64,000 nucleotides of DNA from JAPHTQ01 sp050302275 (GCA_050302275.1 JBNLAT010000009.1:13486-77485), one strand, 5' to 3'; shown: positions 35,318 through 44,609, numbered from the stretch's first letter. The notes: a model not told the origin generated them from the sequence alone. A program made the numbers and translations.

Positions 35318-37387
35318 ATGCGCGCAAGTTCCAGGCTAGGCGTTAAATTCGTAGTCCTGATCGTTGGCATTCTTTCGCTGACGCTGGTTGTTAGCGCCTC
35401 ATGGTTTATGCAGCAACAGCAGCAGCAACTACAGGCTCAGTTGCTGGAACGCGGCAGAATCATCGGCCACTTCCTCTCCCATGTCAGTATCGAGGCAATT
35501 CTGGCCTATGATTTTGTCTCCCTCGAAAGCTATGTCAAAGACGCAAATCGGCGTCAGGACATCGTGTTCGGTGTGATTCTTGATGTCAATGAAGTGCCGC
35601 TGACCAGTTACATCAATAACGATAATCCGCAGGTACGCTCACTTGCCGGCGGCAACGGATTCACTGATGTGCGTGACCTGCTGCAGGCAGCGCTGCAATC
35701 GCATTCCATTACCGTCGCCCGCTTCCCGATCAAAAATCAGGACAAACTATTGGGGCATGCGATCCTTGGCATCAGCAAGGAACGTATGGAACGCGAAGTA
35801 CTGGACTACTTCTACACCCAGCTGGTGATCTACAGCGCGATCATTCTGTTTCTCAGTACGGCCATCTATCTGGTATTCCGTTTCAACGTTCTGCATCCGA
35901 TACGTCATCTGATCAGCGGTGCAAATCGCGTCGCCGATGGTCGCTATGATGAACCGGTTAAACTGGTTTCCGACGACGAAATGGGCAGCCTGACTACCGC
36001 TTTTAACAGTATGATGAGTGAAGTCCGCAAAGACCGCGAACTCCTCAATTTTCAGGCCAATTACGATGCGCTGACCGGCCTGCCTAACCGGGTTCAGGCG
36101 ATTGAAAGACTCGGCAGTGAAATCGCCCGTGCACAGCGCAGCGACCATAGCTTTAGCGTTGTTTTCATCGACCTGAATAACTTCAAATACGTTAACGACA
36201 GTATGGGACACATGGCCGGCGACAAGCTCCTCTCCGCACTGGGCCAGCGTTTTCGTTCGGTATTGCGTGAATCCGACGTATTGGCGCGCCTGGGTGGCGA
36301 TGAGTTTCTGGTTATTTTGCCCACCGCCACACGTCCAACGGAAACAAAAGAGGTTGCACAACGACTAATCACCAGCCTGACCGACGCAATTCTTATCAAT
36401 GATCGCGAGGTCTTCATACGCTGCAGCATGGGAATTGCGATCTATCCCAACGATGGTAAGAGTGCGGAAGAGCTGATGGCCAATGCCGATAACGCCATGT
36501 ATCAATCCAAACTCTCCCGCACCGAAGATATCAGTTTCTTCGAGCCCGAAATGAATAAGGCGATGAAGGAGCGGCTGGAGCTGGAACACGATCTCCACCT
36601 GGCTCTGGAACGCGAACAGTTCACCCTCTACTACCAACCCATCATCGATGCCCGCACACAGCGCCCTGTCGGTGCTGAGGCCCTGTTACGCTGGCATCAC
36701 CCGGAACGCGGCCTTATCCATCCGCTCACATTTATTCCGCTGGCCGAATCAACGGGCCGAATCGTGCATATCGGACAATGGGCACTCAACCATGCGCTAC
36801 AGACCTCACGACATCTGCTGGAGCAGGGCCTTAATCCTGGCTTCACCACGGTGAATGTTTCGCGGGTACAACTGACACGGGATTTTGAAGCGCTGGTACA
36901 GCGGGCACTGGATAACGCCAACCTGCCACCCAGCCGCTTGCGTATGGAGGTCACCGAAAGCGCGCTGATGGAACGCCACGGTGAGCTACCGGATATGCTA
37001 CGTCGACTTAACGAGCTAGGCGTGAAACTGGTACTCGATGATTTCGGCACCGGCTTTTCGTCGCTCAACTATCTGAAGTATTTCCCCTTCCACACCCTGA
37101 AGATCGACAAGAGCTTCATCGACAATGTACCCGAGAGCGAGGACGATGCCTCACTGGTCCGTGGCATCATCGCTATGGCCCGTAGCCTGGGCCTGAATGT
37201 AGTGAGCGAGGGTGTGGAGCGGGAAGATCAGTACCGCTTCCTGGTCGGTTCAGGGGTCGACTCGATTCAGGGCTATCTGTTTGCTCGACCGATGTCGCTG
37301 GAAGATTTCACTAACTACCTGCAACAGTTCAAAGATGACACGGCAATCGCCAGTGCAGCACCGACAAAGCCAAAACTCGTTCGCTAA
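35318..37387 (+). CDS. Membrane HAMP-GGDEF-EAL cyclic-di-GMP protein
   Basis: The 689-residue protein has two membrane segments (about 10-30 and 171-189) flanking a periplasmic sensor domain of about 140 residues. A HAMP domain (about 190-243), a GGDEF domain with an intact GGDEF at 326-330 and an EAL domain with EALL at 454-457 follow. Further EAL motifs are visible: DDFGTGFSSL, KIDKSFID and VVSEGVE. Both synthase and phosphodiesterase sites look complete. It is the last gene after HiPIP and the PhnD-like protein; the latter may bind its periplasmic domain. It converges with the outer-membrane barrel gene. Confidence 0.93.
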   Translation: MRASSRLGVKFVVLIVGILSLTLVVSASWFMQQQQQQLQAQLLERGRIIGHFLSHVSIEAILAYDFVSLESYVKDANRRQDIVFGVILDVNEVPLTSYINNDNPQVRSLAGGNGFTDVRDLLQAALQSHSITVARFPIKNQDKLLGHAILGISKERMEREVLDYFYTQLVIYSAIILFLSTAIYLVFRFNVLHPIRHLISGANRVADGRYDEPVKLVSDDEMGSLTTAFNSMMSEVRKDRELLNFQANYDALTGLPNRVQAIERLGSEIARAQRSDHSFSVVFIDLNNFKYVNDSMGHMAGDKLLSALGQRFRSVLRESDVLARLGGDEFLVILPTATRPTETKEVAQRLITSLTDAILINDREVFIRCSMGIAIYPNDGKSAEELMANADNAMYQSKLSRTEDISFFEPEMNKAMKERLELEHDLHLALEREQFTLYYQPIIDARTQRPVGAEALLRWHHPERGLIHPLTFIPLAESTGRIVHIGQWALNHALQTSRHLLEQGLNPGFTTVNVSRVQLTRDFEALVQRALDNANLPPSRLRMEVTESALMERHGELPDMLRRLNELGVKLVLDDFGTGFSSLNYLKYFPFHTLKIDKSFIDNVPESEDDASLVRGIIAMARSLGLNVVSEGVEREDQYRFLVGSGVDSIQGYLFARPMSLEDFTNYLQQFKDDTAIASAAPTKPKLVR

Positions 37388-37396
37388 GCGATACAC

Positions 37397-38611
37397 CTAG
37401 AAGTAAAAACGTAGACGAACCGTCATCGCCGCGGGCAGATGGCCAAATTCCGATTGCACCCCGCCGATACCATTCATCCCTCGCCCATCAGCCAGCAATA
37501 GAGAAAACAGTAGATCGGATTCGTTACTCACCGAATAGGTCAGGGTGAGTTGATGCAGGAGTGACGTCGCTAGCTTGCCTCGCTCATCATCGACCGCCGC
37601 CGCAAACAGACTGTAACTACCATGCAGTAGCGGTGTAAGGTCACGATCGACCATCAGGCCGAACACCTGCCTGCCCAGTTGCTGTTGTAGTCCGGAGGTA
37701 ACAAGCGGATCGAGCGCCTGCCCGGCAAGGGTGGACTCCGAACTGGCGCCGTGACTATTGTCATACCACTCGGCAGCGATCAGCGTACCGTCGGAAAACT
37801 GATAATCGATCCCTGCAATCCAGAAAAGGAACTGCTCGTCGGTCTCCTTGAGGTTGTAATGAGCCCCCTCCACTCGCCAGCCCATACCACCCCAGGCACT
37901 TTCGAACGCCGCACCGTAGACACTGTTACCCAGTACACTACCACCCAGCAGGGATAACTCGGAGAGTTCGCCGACCTGTCGGCGATAGTAGAGTCCGCCA
38001 CTATTCTCCAGCGCATCGTTATCTTTTGGCTTCAGCACATAGGCCGCGGTCAGTGAAGAAAATGCGGAGGGATACCAGTCGAAAACTGCCGCATCGATCC
38101 CGGGTTTAAAATCGGTATCGAGATCAGTGGGCGAGAAAGCGCCGAAAATATTCAACGGCTGCCAGAACCGGCCGCTACCCCAATCGATGGGTTGACGACC
38201 GAGCGCCAGCGTCATGTTATCGAAGCGATGTTTATAGACTGCACGGTCGATTTCATAACCGATACGGGTGAGATTATTGCCGTTAACCTCATCCAGCCAG
38301 TTCTCTGCGAGATCATCGTACCGAAACAGCGCGGTGGAATTGGCCAGTGAAGGATATCCATCGAGATGCAGTCGGCTAGTTTTTAGATGCACCGACCATT
38401 CGCTACTGTCACTGCTATCGTCCAACATCAGGCGCACGCTTTGCTGATCTGCATTCAGCACCTGATCGTTTGCATCGACATAACCGAAGTCTCCCGGCTG
38501 TGCCAGGGCGGTGGTACCCAACATGGAAAAACGGCCAGTCAGTTCGACAGAGTATGCTGATGTGCAAAACAGCAACAGGATAGTGGCAATGGGGAAACTA
38601 GAAGGACGCAT
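37397..38611 (-). CDS. Outer-membrane beta-barrel protein of the LolA/ABC cluster
   Basis: From the ATG at 38611 the protein has 404 residues with a signal peptide (FPIATILLLFCTSAYS). Alternating strands, frequent aromatic and Gly residues and a terminal aromatic pattern ending in LRFYF indicate a porin-like barrel. The stretch ALGRQPIDWGSGRFWQPLN resembles the alginate-export or DUF1302-like barrels. It overlaps the ATPase gene by 14 bp, so it belongs to the same transcript. In context it could be the outer-membrane end of a lipid or lipoprotein trafficking path; that is inference. Confidence 0.78.
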   Translation of the reverse strand: MRPSSFPIATILLLFCTSAYSVELTGRFSMLGTTALAQPGDFGYVDANDQVLNADQQSVRLMLDDSSDSSEWSVHLKTSRLHLDGYPSLANSTALFRYDDLAENWLDEVNGNNLTRIGYEIDRAVYKHRFDNMTLALGRQPIDWGSGRFWQPLNIFGAFSPTDLDTDFKPGIDAAVFDWYPSAFSSLTAAYVLKPKDNDALENSGGLYYRRQVGELSELSLLGGSVLGNSVYGAAFESAWGGMGWRVEGAHYNLKETDEQFLFWIAGIDYQFSDGTLIAAEWYDNSHGASSESTLAGQALDPLVTSGLQQQLGRQVFGLMVDRDLTPLLHGSYSLFAAAVDDERGKLATSLLHQLTLTYSVSNESDLLFSLLLADGRGMNGIGGVQSEFGHLPAAMTVRLRFYF

Positions 38612-39305
38612 GGGCGTGGCGTTCCACCCTTTCATCGCTATCAATGCGACCATCACGCAGGGTAATAATGCGCTCGGCCCGCTCCATTACCCGTGGATCG
38701 TGGGTCGAAAAGATAAAAGTGGTTTTCTCTTCATGGGAAAGGCGGTGCATGATATCCAGCAATGCGCCAGCATTCTCGGAATCGAGATTGGCGGTCGGTT
38801 CGTCGGCCAGCACCAGACGTGGTCCAGCTGCCAGCGCACGGGCTACCGCCACCCGTTGCTGCTGTCCCCCGGAGAGGGCGGCAGGCCTACGGTGCATCAT
38901 ATTCTTCAATCCAACTAATTCCAGATAGTGTTCGGCACGCTCACGCTGCTCGTGCAGTGCACGCCCCTGCAATACCATCACCAGTTCGACATTTTCCAGT
39001 GCACTTAGCACCGGCACCAGATTATAAGCCTGGAAGATAAAACCGAGTTGAAACAGGCGAAAATCGGAAAGCGCGGCTTCGCTCAAATTGGTCAGGTCGG
39101 TACTGTTGAGATGGACATGGCCACTACTGGGTGAGTCGAGACCACCGATAATATTCAGCAGCGTAGTCTTACCCGAGCCTGACGGACCTACCAGAGCAGC
39201 AAACTCCCCCTCTGCCACTTCCAGATCGATACTCTGCAGAGCCTGCACCTCCACCTCTCCCTGGCGGTAGCGTTTATCGATCCCTTCCAATTTAAGAAGT
39301 GCCAT
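38598..39305 (-). CDS. LolD/MacB-type ABC transporter ATPase
   Basis: The 235-residue protein has Walker A GPSGSGKTTL, the Q-loop region LGFIFQAYNLVPVLSALENVE, signature LSGGQQQR, Walker B RLVLADEPTANLD and the switch histidine in FSTHD. The sequence style is that of the LolD/FtsE/MacB group, which works with FtsX-type permeases. The two permease genes lie directly upstream. The C-terminal tail reads RVERHAHASF, and its stop lies inside the barrel gene start. Confidence 0.93.
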   Translation of the reverse strand: MALLKLEGIDKRYRQGEVEVQALQSIDLEVAEGEFAALVGPSGSGKTTLLNIIGGLDSPSSGHVHLNSTDLTNLSEAALSDFRLFQLGFIFQAYNLVPVLSALENVELVMVLQGRALHEQRERAEHYLELVGLKNMMHRRPAALSGGQQQRVAVARALAAGPRLVLADEPTANLDSENAGALLDIMHRLSHEEKTTFIFSTHDPRVMERAERIITLRDGRIDSDERVERHAHASF

Positions 39306-39325
39306 ATTAGTTCTCCAGATTCATC

Positions 39326-40603
39326 TCAGGTACGCAGTGCTTCGACGGGCGTTACTCGTGCCGCCTTGATCGCCGGATAGATGCCGGAAGCGAGCGTGGC
39401 AAGAAAAACAATCAGTGTCAGCTGTATCACCCGGTCCTGCGACAGTTCGGTGTAGATCACCGGGTCCATAAAGGTTCCCATAATCGACGTATCGCCCCCC
39501 ATCATCGCAGAGAAATCGAGGCCATGGGTCGAGAACCACCAATGGGTTCCACCACCGACGATCCAGCCGATGACCACCGCCAGACAACTGAGTAGCATCG
39601 ACTCACAGAACACCAGCATCAACAGGTGATAGCGGCCCAGTCCGAGTGCGCGCAGCAGACCGAACTCACGGGTTCGTTCCAGCACACTCATCAAGACCGT
39701 ATTGAGGATACCGAAAACCACCATGGTCAGGATCAGTATCAGGAAGACATAGTTACCCGCATCATCAATAACGATGAACTGCACCAGATCGGGCATCATT
39801 TCATGCCAGTTCAATACCGCTACACTGTCATCGCCAATGGCCGATTTAATCGTCTGCTGCCATTGCCCCATGCTGTCTGGGTCATCGAGAAAGATCGCAA
39901 AGCGAGTGACAGGCAACTGCTTTAGGTCAGCTCCCTCGCCTTCGAGAAAACGTCGCGCAAAGGTGATGTCACTAAGTACCAGATAGTCGTCGAGTTCATC
40001 GACATGGGAGTTAAAGATACCGCGCACCCTGCCGAGCTGTGCCTGAGTATCTCCGCCCTGAGTACCCGCCATCAGGACGATCTTGCCGCCGATTTTGACC
40101 TTGAGCTTGCGTGCCATACCGTCGCCGATTAAAACCCCTCGATGATCGCCTGGTTCAATCCAGTTGCCGTCCACCAGTTTCGGCTTAAGCATCTCGACCC
40201 TTGGGTCCGTGGCAACATCCATACCCTCCATTGCCGCACCGACAGAGTTATTGGCGCTGCTGGATAACACCTGCAGGGAGATGCGCGGCGCGACATTACC
40301 GGGAATGGTCAGACTATCCAGTATCGCCTTGAGTGCCTGCCCATCGCCAAGGTACTTATGGTTGGCGGGCGCATCCAGATAACCTTTCGGTTGTACCGTA
40401 AGATGCCCCTCACCCAGTTTGATCGCATTGCGGATCATCGAGTTATGACTACCGTCGCCAATGCCGATGGAGAAAACCGCCAGACCAAAACCGATACCGA
40501 TGGAACTCAGAGTGATAATGGTCCGTCGACGGTGACGCCAGAGATTACGCCAGGCCAGTTTGGCCAACATGCCTAATGGCATACGACTGTGTTGCACTAT
40601 CAT
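39326..40603 (-). CDS. FtsX/LolE-type ABC permease, second
   Basis: The 425-residue protein has the MacB/LolC layout: an N-terminal membrane helix after LAWRNLWRHRRRT, a periplasmic domain of about 230 residues, then three C-terminal helices (VFLILILTMVVFGILNTVLMSV, LMLVFCESMLLSCLAVVIGWIVG, LIVFLATLASGIYPA). The ending AARVTPVEALRT is typical. It overlaps the other permease gene by four bases (ATGA). With its partner it would form a heterodimeric Type VII ABC transporter. Confidence 0.9.
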   Translation of the reverse strand: MIVQHSRMPLGMLAKLAWRNLWRHRRRTIITLSSIGIGFGLAVFSIGIGDGSHNSMIRNAIKLGEGHLTVQPKGYLDAPANHKYLGDGQALKAILDSLTIPGNVAPRISLQVLSSSANNSVGAAMEGMDVATDPRVEMLKPKLVDGNWIEPGDHRGVLIGDGMARKLKVKIGGKIVLMAGTQGGDTQAQLGRVRGIFNSHVDELDDYLVLSDITFARRFLEGEGADLKQLPVTRFAIFLDDPDSMGQWQQTIKSAIGDDSVAVLNWHEMMPDLVQFIVIDDAGNYVFLILILTMVVFGILNTVLMSVLERTREFGLLRALGLGRYHLLMLVFCESMLLSCLAVVIGWIVGGGTHWWFSTHGLDFSAMMGGDTSIMGTFMDPVIYTELSQDRVIQLTLIVFLATLASGIYPAIKAARVTPVEALRT

Positions 40604-41922
40604 CGCAACACCTCCGCAGGCTTTAGCCGCACCGTGCGCCAGGAGGGAATCAGCGAGGCCAGCAGACTGACCACCAGCATCAGTGTCGAAGCTTCGATCA
40701 GTTGGCCGGGTTCGAAATAGGCGCGCATGATCGGTTCGAAAACAATACCGCCCCAGTCGTAACCATCCGGCATGCTGGCGCTGAAATCGATACCGTGGGT
40801 TTCAAGGTAGCGGGCAGCCAACGTTCCCAGCAGCGAGCCGAGCAGTGCCGACACCAGGGCAAGAAAGAAGGATTCCATCAGTACCATCAATAACAGCCAA
40901 CGCCGTTTCATACCGATAGAAAGCAGGATGCCAAACTCATGACTGCGCTCATGCACCGCCATCAACATGGTGTTAAGCATTCCCAGCGAGGCCAGACCGA
41001 CAACAATCAGCCCCATCAACCACAAAAAGGATTTGCTTAACTGAAGCATGTCGGAAATAGCGGGATTGAGTTGCCGCCAGTTTCGCACCACCGCAGCACC
41101 ACCCAGTTCGTCCAATGGTTCCAGCTGTTGCAGCGTTTCAAGTTCGCTATTCAGCGCACTCTGCACCGATGGCAGAGTGTCGATATCGTCCAGCTTGATC
41201 GCCAGCTCATGAAAACCGTTATCGAGATACATCAGCGCCTGATAGGCTTCGATCGACATCAACACGCCCATGCGATCAAAACTGGGATCCAGTGGTTTGA
41301 GTATCGCGGCGACACGGTAGAGCGCGTTACCAATACTGCCGTCCGCCGCCTGCGTCACCAGCACCAGTTCGTCACCGGGATTTAACTTCATGTTCTTCGC
41401 CAACTGCGCCCCGACCACTACGTTGTAGCGTGTCAGGCCAGATAGATTTGCGGCGCTATCCGCCGCATCCAGGCGAGCCTCGCCACGGCGCACATGGCTG
41501 AGCATGGAGGTTGTGGTCGCCTCCCGCTTGGGGTCGACCGCCTTAATCAAAACGCCGGTAGATGTATTGCGAGAACTGGCGAGACCAGCGGCATAGAGGC
41601 GTGGTGCAATATGTAACTGCGGGAACTTCTGTTCCAGTTGTTCAAGATAATCCCACGGCATGGTGGCATAGATATCCTGATCGTCAATAAAAGCCTGCCG
41701 ATGAACCTGCAGATGCCCTGTTGTGACTTCGGTTGCATACTGCACCATCTGCCGCGACATCCCTTCCAGCAACGCCGCATAAAGGATCACCATCACCAGC
41801 CCACCGACCAGGGCGGAAATGGTCAGCACACTACGCACGGGGTTGCGCCAGATATTGCGCCAGGCAACGAACAACAGCATCGGCAACCAACTGAATGGCG
41901 AACTGTTCTGGATATTTTGCAT
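40600..41922 (-). CDS. FtsX/LolC-type ABC permease, first
   Basis: The 440-residue protein has one N-terminal helix after FVAWRNIWRNPVRS, a periplasmic domain of about 250 residues and three C-terminal helices (LWLMGLIVVGLASLGMLNTML, LMVLMESFFLALVSALLGSLLG, LMLVVSLLASLIPSW), ending VRLKPAEVLR. It is a paralogue of the next permease rather than a copy. It lies directly after the LolA-like gene (stop and start adjoin), supporting a single transport system. Confidence 0.9.
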   Translation of the reverse strand: MQNIQNSSPFSWLPMLLFVAWRNIWRNPVRSVLTISALVGGLVMVILYAALLEGMSRQMVQYATEVTTGHLQVHRQAFIDDQDIYATMPWDYLEQLEQKFPQLHIAPRLYAAGLASSRNTSTGVLIKAVDPKREATTTSMLSHVRRGEARLDAADSAANLSGLTRYNVVVGAQLAKNMKLNPGDELVLVTQAADGSIGNALYRVAAILKPLDPSFDRMGVLMSIEAYQALMYLDNGFHELAIKLDDIDTLPSVQSALNSELETLQQLEPLDELGGAAVVRNWRQLNPAISDMLQLSKSFLWLMGLIVVGLASLGMLNTMLMAVHERSHEFGILLSIGMKRRWLLLMVLMESFFLALVSALLGSLLGTLAARYLETHGIDFSASMPDGYDWGGIVFEPIMRAYFEPGQLIEASTLMLVVSLLASLIPSWRTVRLKPAEVLR

Positions 41923-42684
41923 CTAGCGTCGCTGCTGCAGGCTTTGCAGGGAGAAGAAGGAAGGCTCGAGTGGGACACCGAAGTCGATGGACTGGTAGGT
42001 AATTACCGTCGACTCTTCGGGTTTGTCCTCGGGCTGCAGACTCATACGCATCGGTACCTCACGTCCATCGATCTTTTGCAGCTGATCGAAGGTCAGGGTA
42101 CGAATTAACACCCCCTCCTCGTCATAATAAAGCGCACGGTACGGGGCGAGGGTTTTCTGCTCAATCTCCATCACCACCTTACCCCAGACCACCGCCGCAT
42201 TCGGCTTGGGTAGCGAAGTCACCTCGTAGATGGCCTTACCATCACGCTCACCTTCGAAACTGATACTCGAATCGTAATCATCTTCGTAGGTGCTCTCCTT
42301 CACCAGATCGTCATTGGTAAAGTGGCTGCCCATCCAGGAGCCGGACATCATGCTCGACGGCACCTTGGTGACGCGATTGATCTTGGGAAGGTAGTTCCAG
42401 ATGTTCTCTTTGACTTTAAGGGTGGCAATGCCGCGGTCCTTGACCGGCTGGCGGATCACGATAAGGGAATAATCCTTACCGCGGGACCATGCCTCCATGG
42501 TCATGCTGCGTTGGTAGCGGCGGGTCTTGACCGTCATGGTCATGACCGCCTGCGAGGTTTCGCCACGCCACAGCTCGTCGATGTGGCGTATCAGCTCGTC
42601 CACCTGGATAGCCTGCGCTGGAGTTGCACCGGCCAGTAAGAAAATCAGGAGTAACTTTCGTCCCCAGGCTTTATGCGCAAACAT
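41923..42684 (-). CDS. LolA-superfamily outer-membrane lipoprotein-sorting protein
   Basis: The 253-residue protein has a signal peptide (RKLLLIFLLAGATPAQA) and matches the outer membrane lipoprotein-sorting family: DELWRGETSQAVMTMTVKT, the IWNYLPKINRVTKVPSSMM segment, SWMGSHFTNDDLVKESTYEDDY, and a late DFGVPLEPSFFSLQSLQ. This half-barrel fold carries acyl chains across the periplasm. It is the first gene of the leftward operon and diverges from a tetR gene, with a palindromic operator between. The housekeeping lolA is expected elsewhere. Confidence 0.9.
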   Translation of the reverse strand: MFAHKAWGRKLLLIFLLAGATPAQAIQVDELIRHIDELWRGETSQAVMTMTVKTRRYQRSMTMEAWSRGKDYSLIVIRQPVKDRGIATLKVKENIWNYLPKINRVTKVPSSMMSGSWMGSHFTNDDLVKESTYEDDYDSSISFEGERDGKAIYEVTSLPKPNAAVVWGKVVMEIEQKTLAPYRALYYDEEGVLIRTLTFDQLQKIDGREVPMRMSLQPEDKPEESTVITYQSIDFGVPLEPSFFSLQSLQQRR

Positions 42685-42761
42685 TTCGCCTCCCTTGTGC
42701 TAGTACCACAACCGTAGCAGCAAAAACTGTACGAATCCGTGAATGTGGTTTACCCTAGCAA

Positions 42762-42779
42762 TGACTGACTGGTCAGTCA
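42762..42779. promoter_or_regulatory. Perfect palindrome, probable TetR operator
   Basis: TGACTGAC-TG-GTCAGTCA is an exact inverted repeat, 20 bp before the tetR start and 77 bp before the divergent LolA-like gene. Its place and symmetry fit autoregulation of the TetR protein and control of the transport operon. Confidence 0.8.
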
Positions 42780-42799
42780 AATATAAAATCGGAATCGAA

Positions 42800-43405
42800 A
42801 TGGCAAAACACGTCGATAAAGAACAGAGACAGGCGGAACTGCTGGAAAAGGCAATAGAAGTCTTTGCCGAGCGCGGCTATCAGGCGACCACGATGGATGA
42901 AATCGCCGAGCGCGCCGGTGTCAGCAAAGGGATGCTCTACATCTACTTCAAGAACAAAGAGGCACTGTTTGGTGCCGTGTTCCGCTGGTTCGGCAAGATG
43001 ACCGGGGAAATGATGCTTGAGGCCGTAGCGGGTGTCGACGATGAGGCGGAGCAGATTCGCTGCATCGCCGCCACCTGGGCGGAGGTTGCCCTCCACCATC
43101 GGGACTTCGTTCCTCTATTCCTGGACTTCTGGGCCGCTGCCAGTATGAAGGGAATGCGCAACGACTACGCTGAAGATCTGGAAGCGATGTACGAAGAGTA
43201 CCGTAATATGATCATCGGTATTATTGAGCAGGGCAAAAGCAAAGGGAGCTTTCGAAAAGATGTCGATTCGCAGGCCGTCGCCTATCTGCTGGTCGGCGGT
43301 ATGGACGGCATATTCATTCAGTCATGGCTGTCGAATCCCGACAATATCGATAACCTGATGATGAGTGCCACGGAGTATTTGTTGCGTGGCCTGACTAACT
43401 CGTGA
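42800..43405 (+). CDS. TetR/AcrR-family regulator
   Basis: From the ATG at 42800 the protein has 201 residues. The N-terminal helix-turn-helix is standard: LLEKAIEVFAERGYQATTMDEIAERAGVSK read in pieces, ending GMLYIYFKNKEALF. The C-terminal ligand domain is of AcrR type with a terminal YLLVGGMDGIFIQSWL helix. The open frame runs 19 codons further upstream, but through the operator, so that extension is unlikely. The regulator probably represses the divergent LolA-ABC-barrel operon. The stop overlaps one end of a dispersed repeat. Confidence 0.9.
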   Translation: MAKHVDKEQRQAELLEKAIEVFAERGYQATTMDEIAERAGVSKGMLYIYFKNKEALFGAVFRWFGKMTGEMMLEAVAGVDDEAEQIRCIAATWAEVALHHRDFVPLFLDFWAAASMKGMRNDYAEDLEAMYEEYRNMIIGIIEQGKSKGSFRKDVDSQAVAYLLVGGMDGIFIQSWLSNPDNIDNLMMSATEYLLRGLTNS

Positions 43406-43525
43406 AATTCGCTCAGGCGAACATGAGGCAAGGCGAAATCGAGCGAAGAAGCGGAGTTTACATTCAGTAAATGAGCATTCTGAGGGAGATTTCAACGCCG
43501 CATCGTGTCGTCTGAGTAGAATTTC
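43404..43525. repeat. Dispersed intergenic repeat, copy 2
   Basis: About 122 bp between the convergent tetR and modC genes. The ends are inverted (GAAATTC-G-CTCAG on the left; the complement of 43512-43525 reads GAAATTCTACTCAG). The core shares CAAGGCG, AGTTTAC, AGTAAATGAGCA and CAACGCCG with copy 1 at 29700-29840. The left end overlaps the tetR stop codon and the right end overlaps the modC stop codon. There is no T-run, so it is not an ordinary intrinsic terminator. Confidence 0.75.
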
Positions 43526-44609
43526 AGCCCGGAGTTTGCGCCAAACTCATACTCTTGATCTGCGCCTGCACTGCCATCCCCTCATGCAATCCCAGTCGCT
43601 CCCAGGAGTAACGCGATATTCGTGAGAGCAGACGGGTCTCGCTCCCTTCCAGACAGAGCTGTACCAATACCCTACCCGGATCACCTTCGGTGTGGTCGAT
43701 GACCTTCGCCGGCAGGATATTGAGGATCGATGTCCCCTGCGGCACGCTCAGGGCAATGCTCACCTCCCGCGCCGGAATACGTACCCGCGCCCGGCTACCG
43801 ATGGCCGCCGCCAGACGCGGCGCCAGGATCTTTAATCCACCGGGCAGACCGAGCGTGGTGAGGTGATGGTGTTCATCATGTTCGGCGATCTCCGCTTCGA
43901 TGATCGCGCCAGGCTCTTCACCGGGGACAAAATGCTGGTGCAGGCTGGAAAGTAGTTCCACCGCCGTCCCCTGATCCACCACCCTTCCCCCTTCCATCTG
44001 CACGATGTAGTCGGCAAGGCGCGATACCTCAGCAATGGAGTGGCTAACGTAGAGCACGGGAATCGCCAGTTCATCGTGCAGTCGCTCCAGATAGGGCAGA
44101 ATATCCTGCTTACTCGCCTCATCCAGTGCCGACAACGGCTCGTCCATCAGCAGCAGTTTCGGACTGGTCAGCAACGCCCTGCCTATAGCGACCCGCTGAC
44201 GCTCACCACCAGAAAGGCGCTGCACACCCCGTGACAACAGGTGCCCAATCCCCAACCATTCGATCACCTGTTCTCGTTTAATCTGTTGCGCACTGGGCGG
44301 GATACGACGCAGACCGAAATCGAGATTCTCCTCAACACTCAGATGAGGAAACAGGCTCGCTTCCTGAAAGACATAACCGATGGGACGTTGATGCACCGGC
44401 AGGAACTGTTTGTCCGCCTGCCACACCTCGCCATTCACCTGTAACTCTCCAGCAAAACGCTCCAGCCCGGCGATCGCCCTGAGCAGGGTCGTCTTGCCCG
44501 AACCGGAATGACCGAACAACGCAATAACACCACGCCCCGGCAGTTGCAGATCCACATTGAGGGAGAAGCTGCCCAGCGAGGCGTTAAATTTTGCTGCGAT
44601 CCCGTTCAT
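43524..44609 (-). CDS. modC: Molybdate ABC transporter ATPase ModC
   Basis: ModC powers molybdate import. The 361-residue protein has Walker A FGHSGSGKTTLL, signature LSGGERQRVAIGRALL and Walker B LLLMDEPLSALD. A C-terminal TOBE/Mop-like domain (about 290-355) binds oxyanion in the family. It overlaps modB by four bases. Supply of molybdate links it directly to the FeMo nitrogenase genes on both sides. Confidence 0.95.
   Translation of the reverse strand: MNGIAAKFNASLGSFSLNVDLQLPGRGVIALFGHSGSGKTTLLRAIAGLERFAGELQVNGEVWQADKQFLPVHQRPIGYVFQEASLFPHLSVEENLDFGLRRIPPSAQQIKREQVIEWLGIGHLLSRGVQRLSGGERQRVAIGRALLTSPKLLLMDEPLSALDEASKQDILPYLERLHDELAIPVLYVSHSIAEVSRLADYIVQMEGGRVVDQGTAVELLSSLHQHFVPGEEPGAIIEAEIAEHDEHHHLTTLGLPGGLKILAPRLAAAIGSRARVRIPAREVSIALSVPQGTSILNILPAKVIDHTEGDPGRVLVQLCLEGSETRLLSRISRYSWERLGLHEGMAVQAQIKSMSLAQTPG

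Noticed and set aside
43404..43525. Repeat copy 2 as a simple bidirectional terminator of tetR and modC
   Set aside because: The inverted ends are far apart, no T-run is present, and the core recurs at another place, so a mobile or dispersed repeat explains it better.
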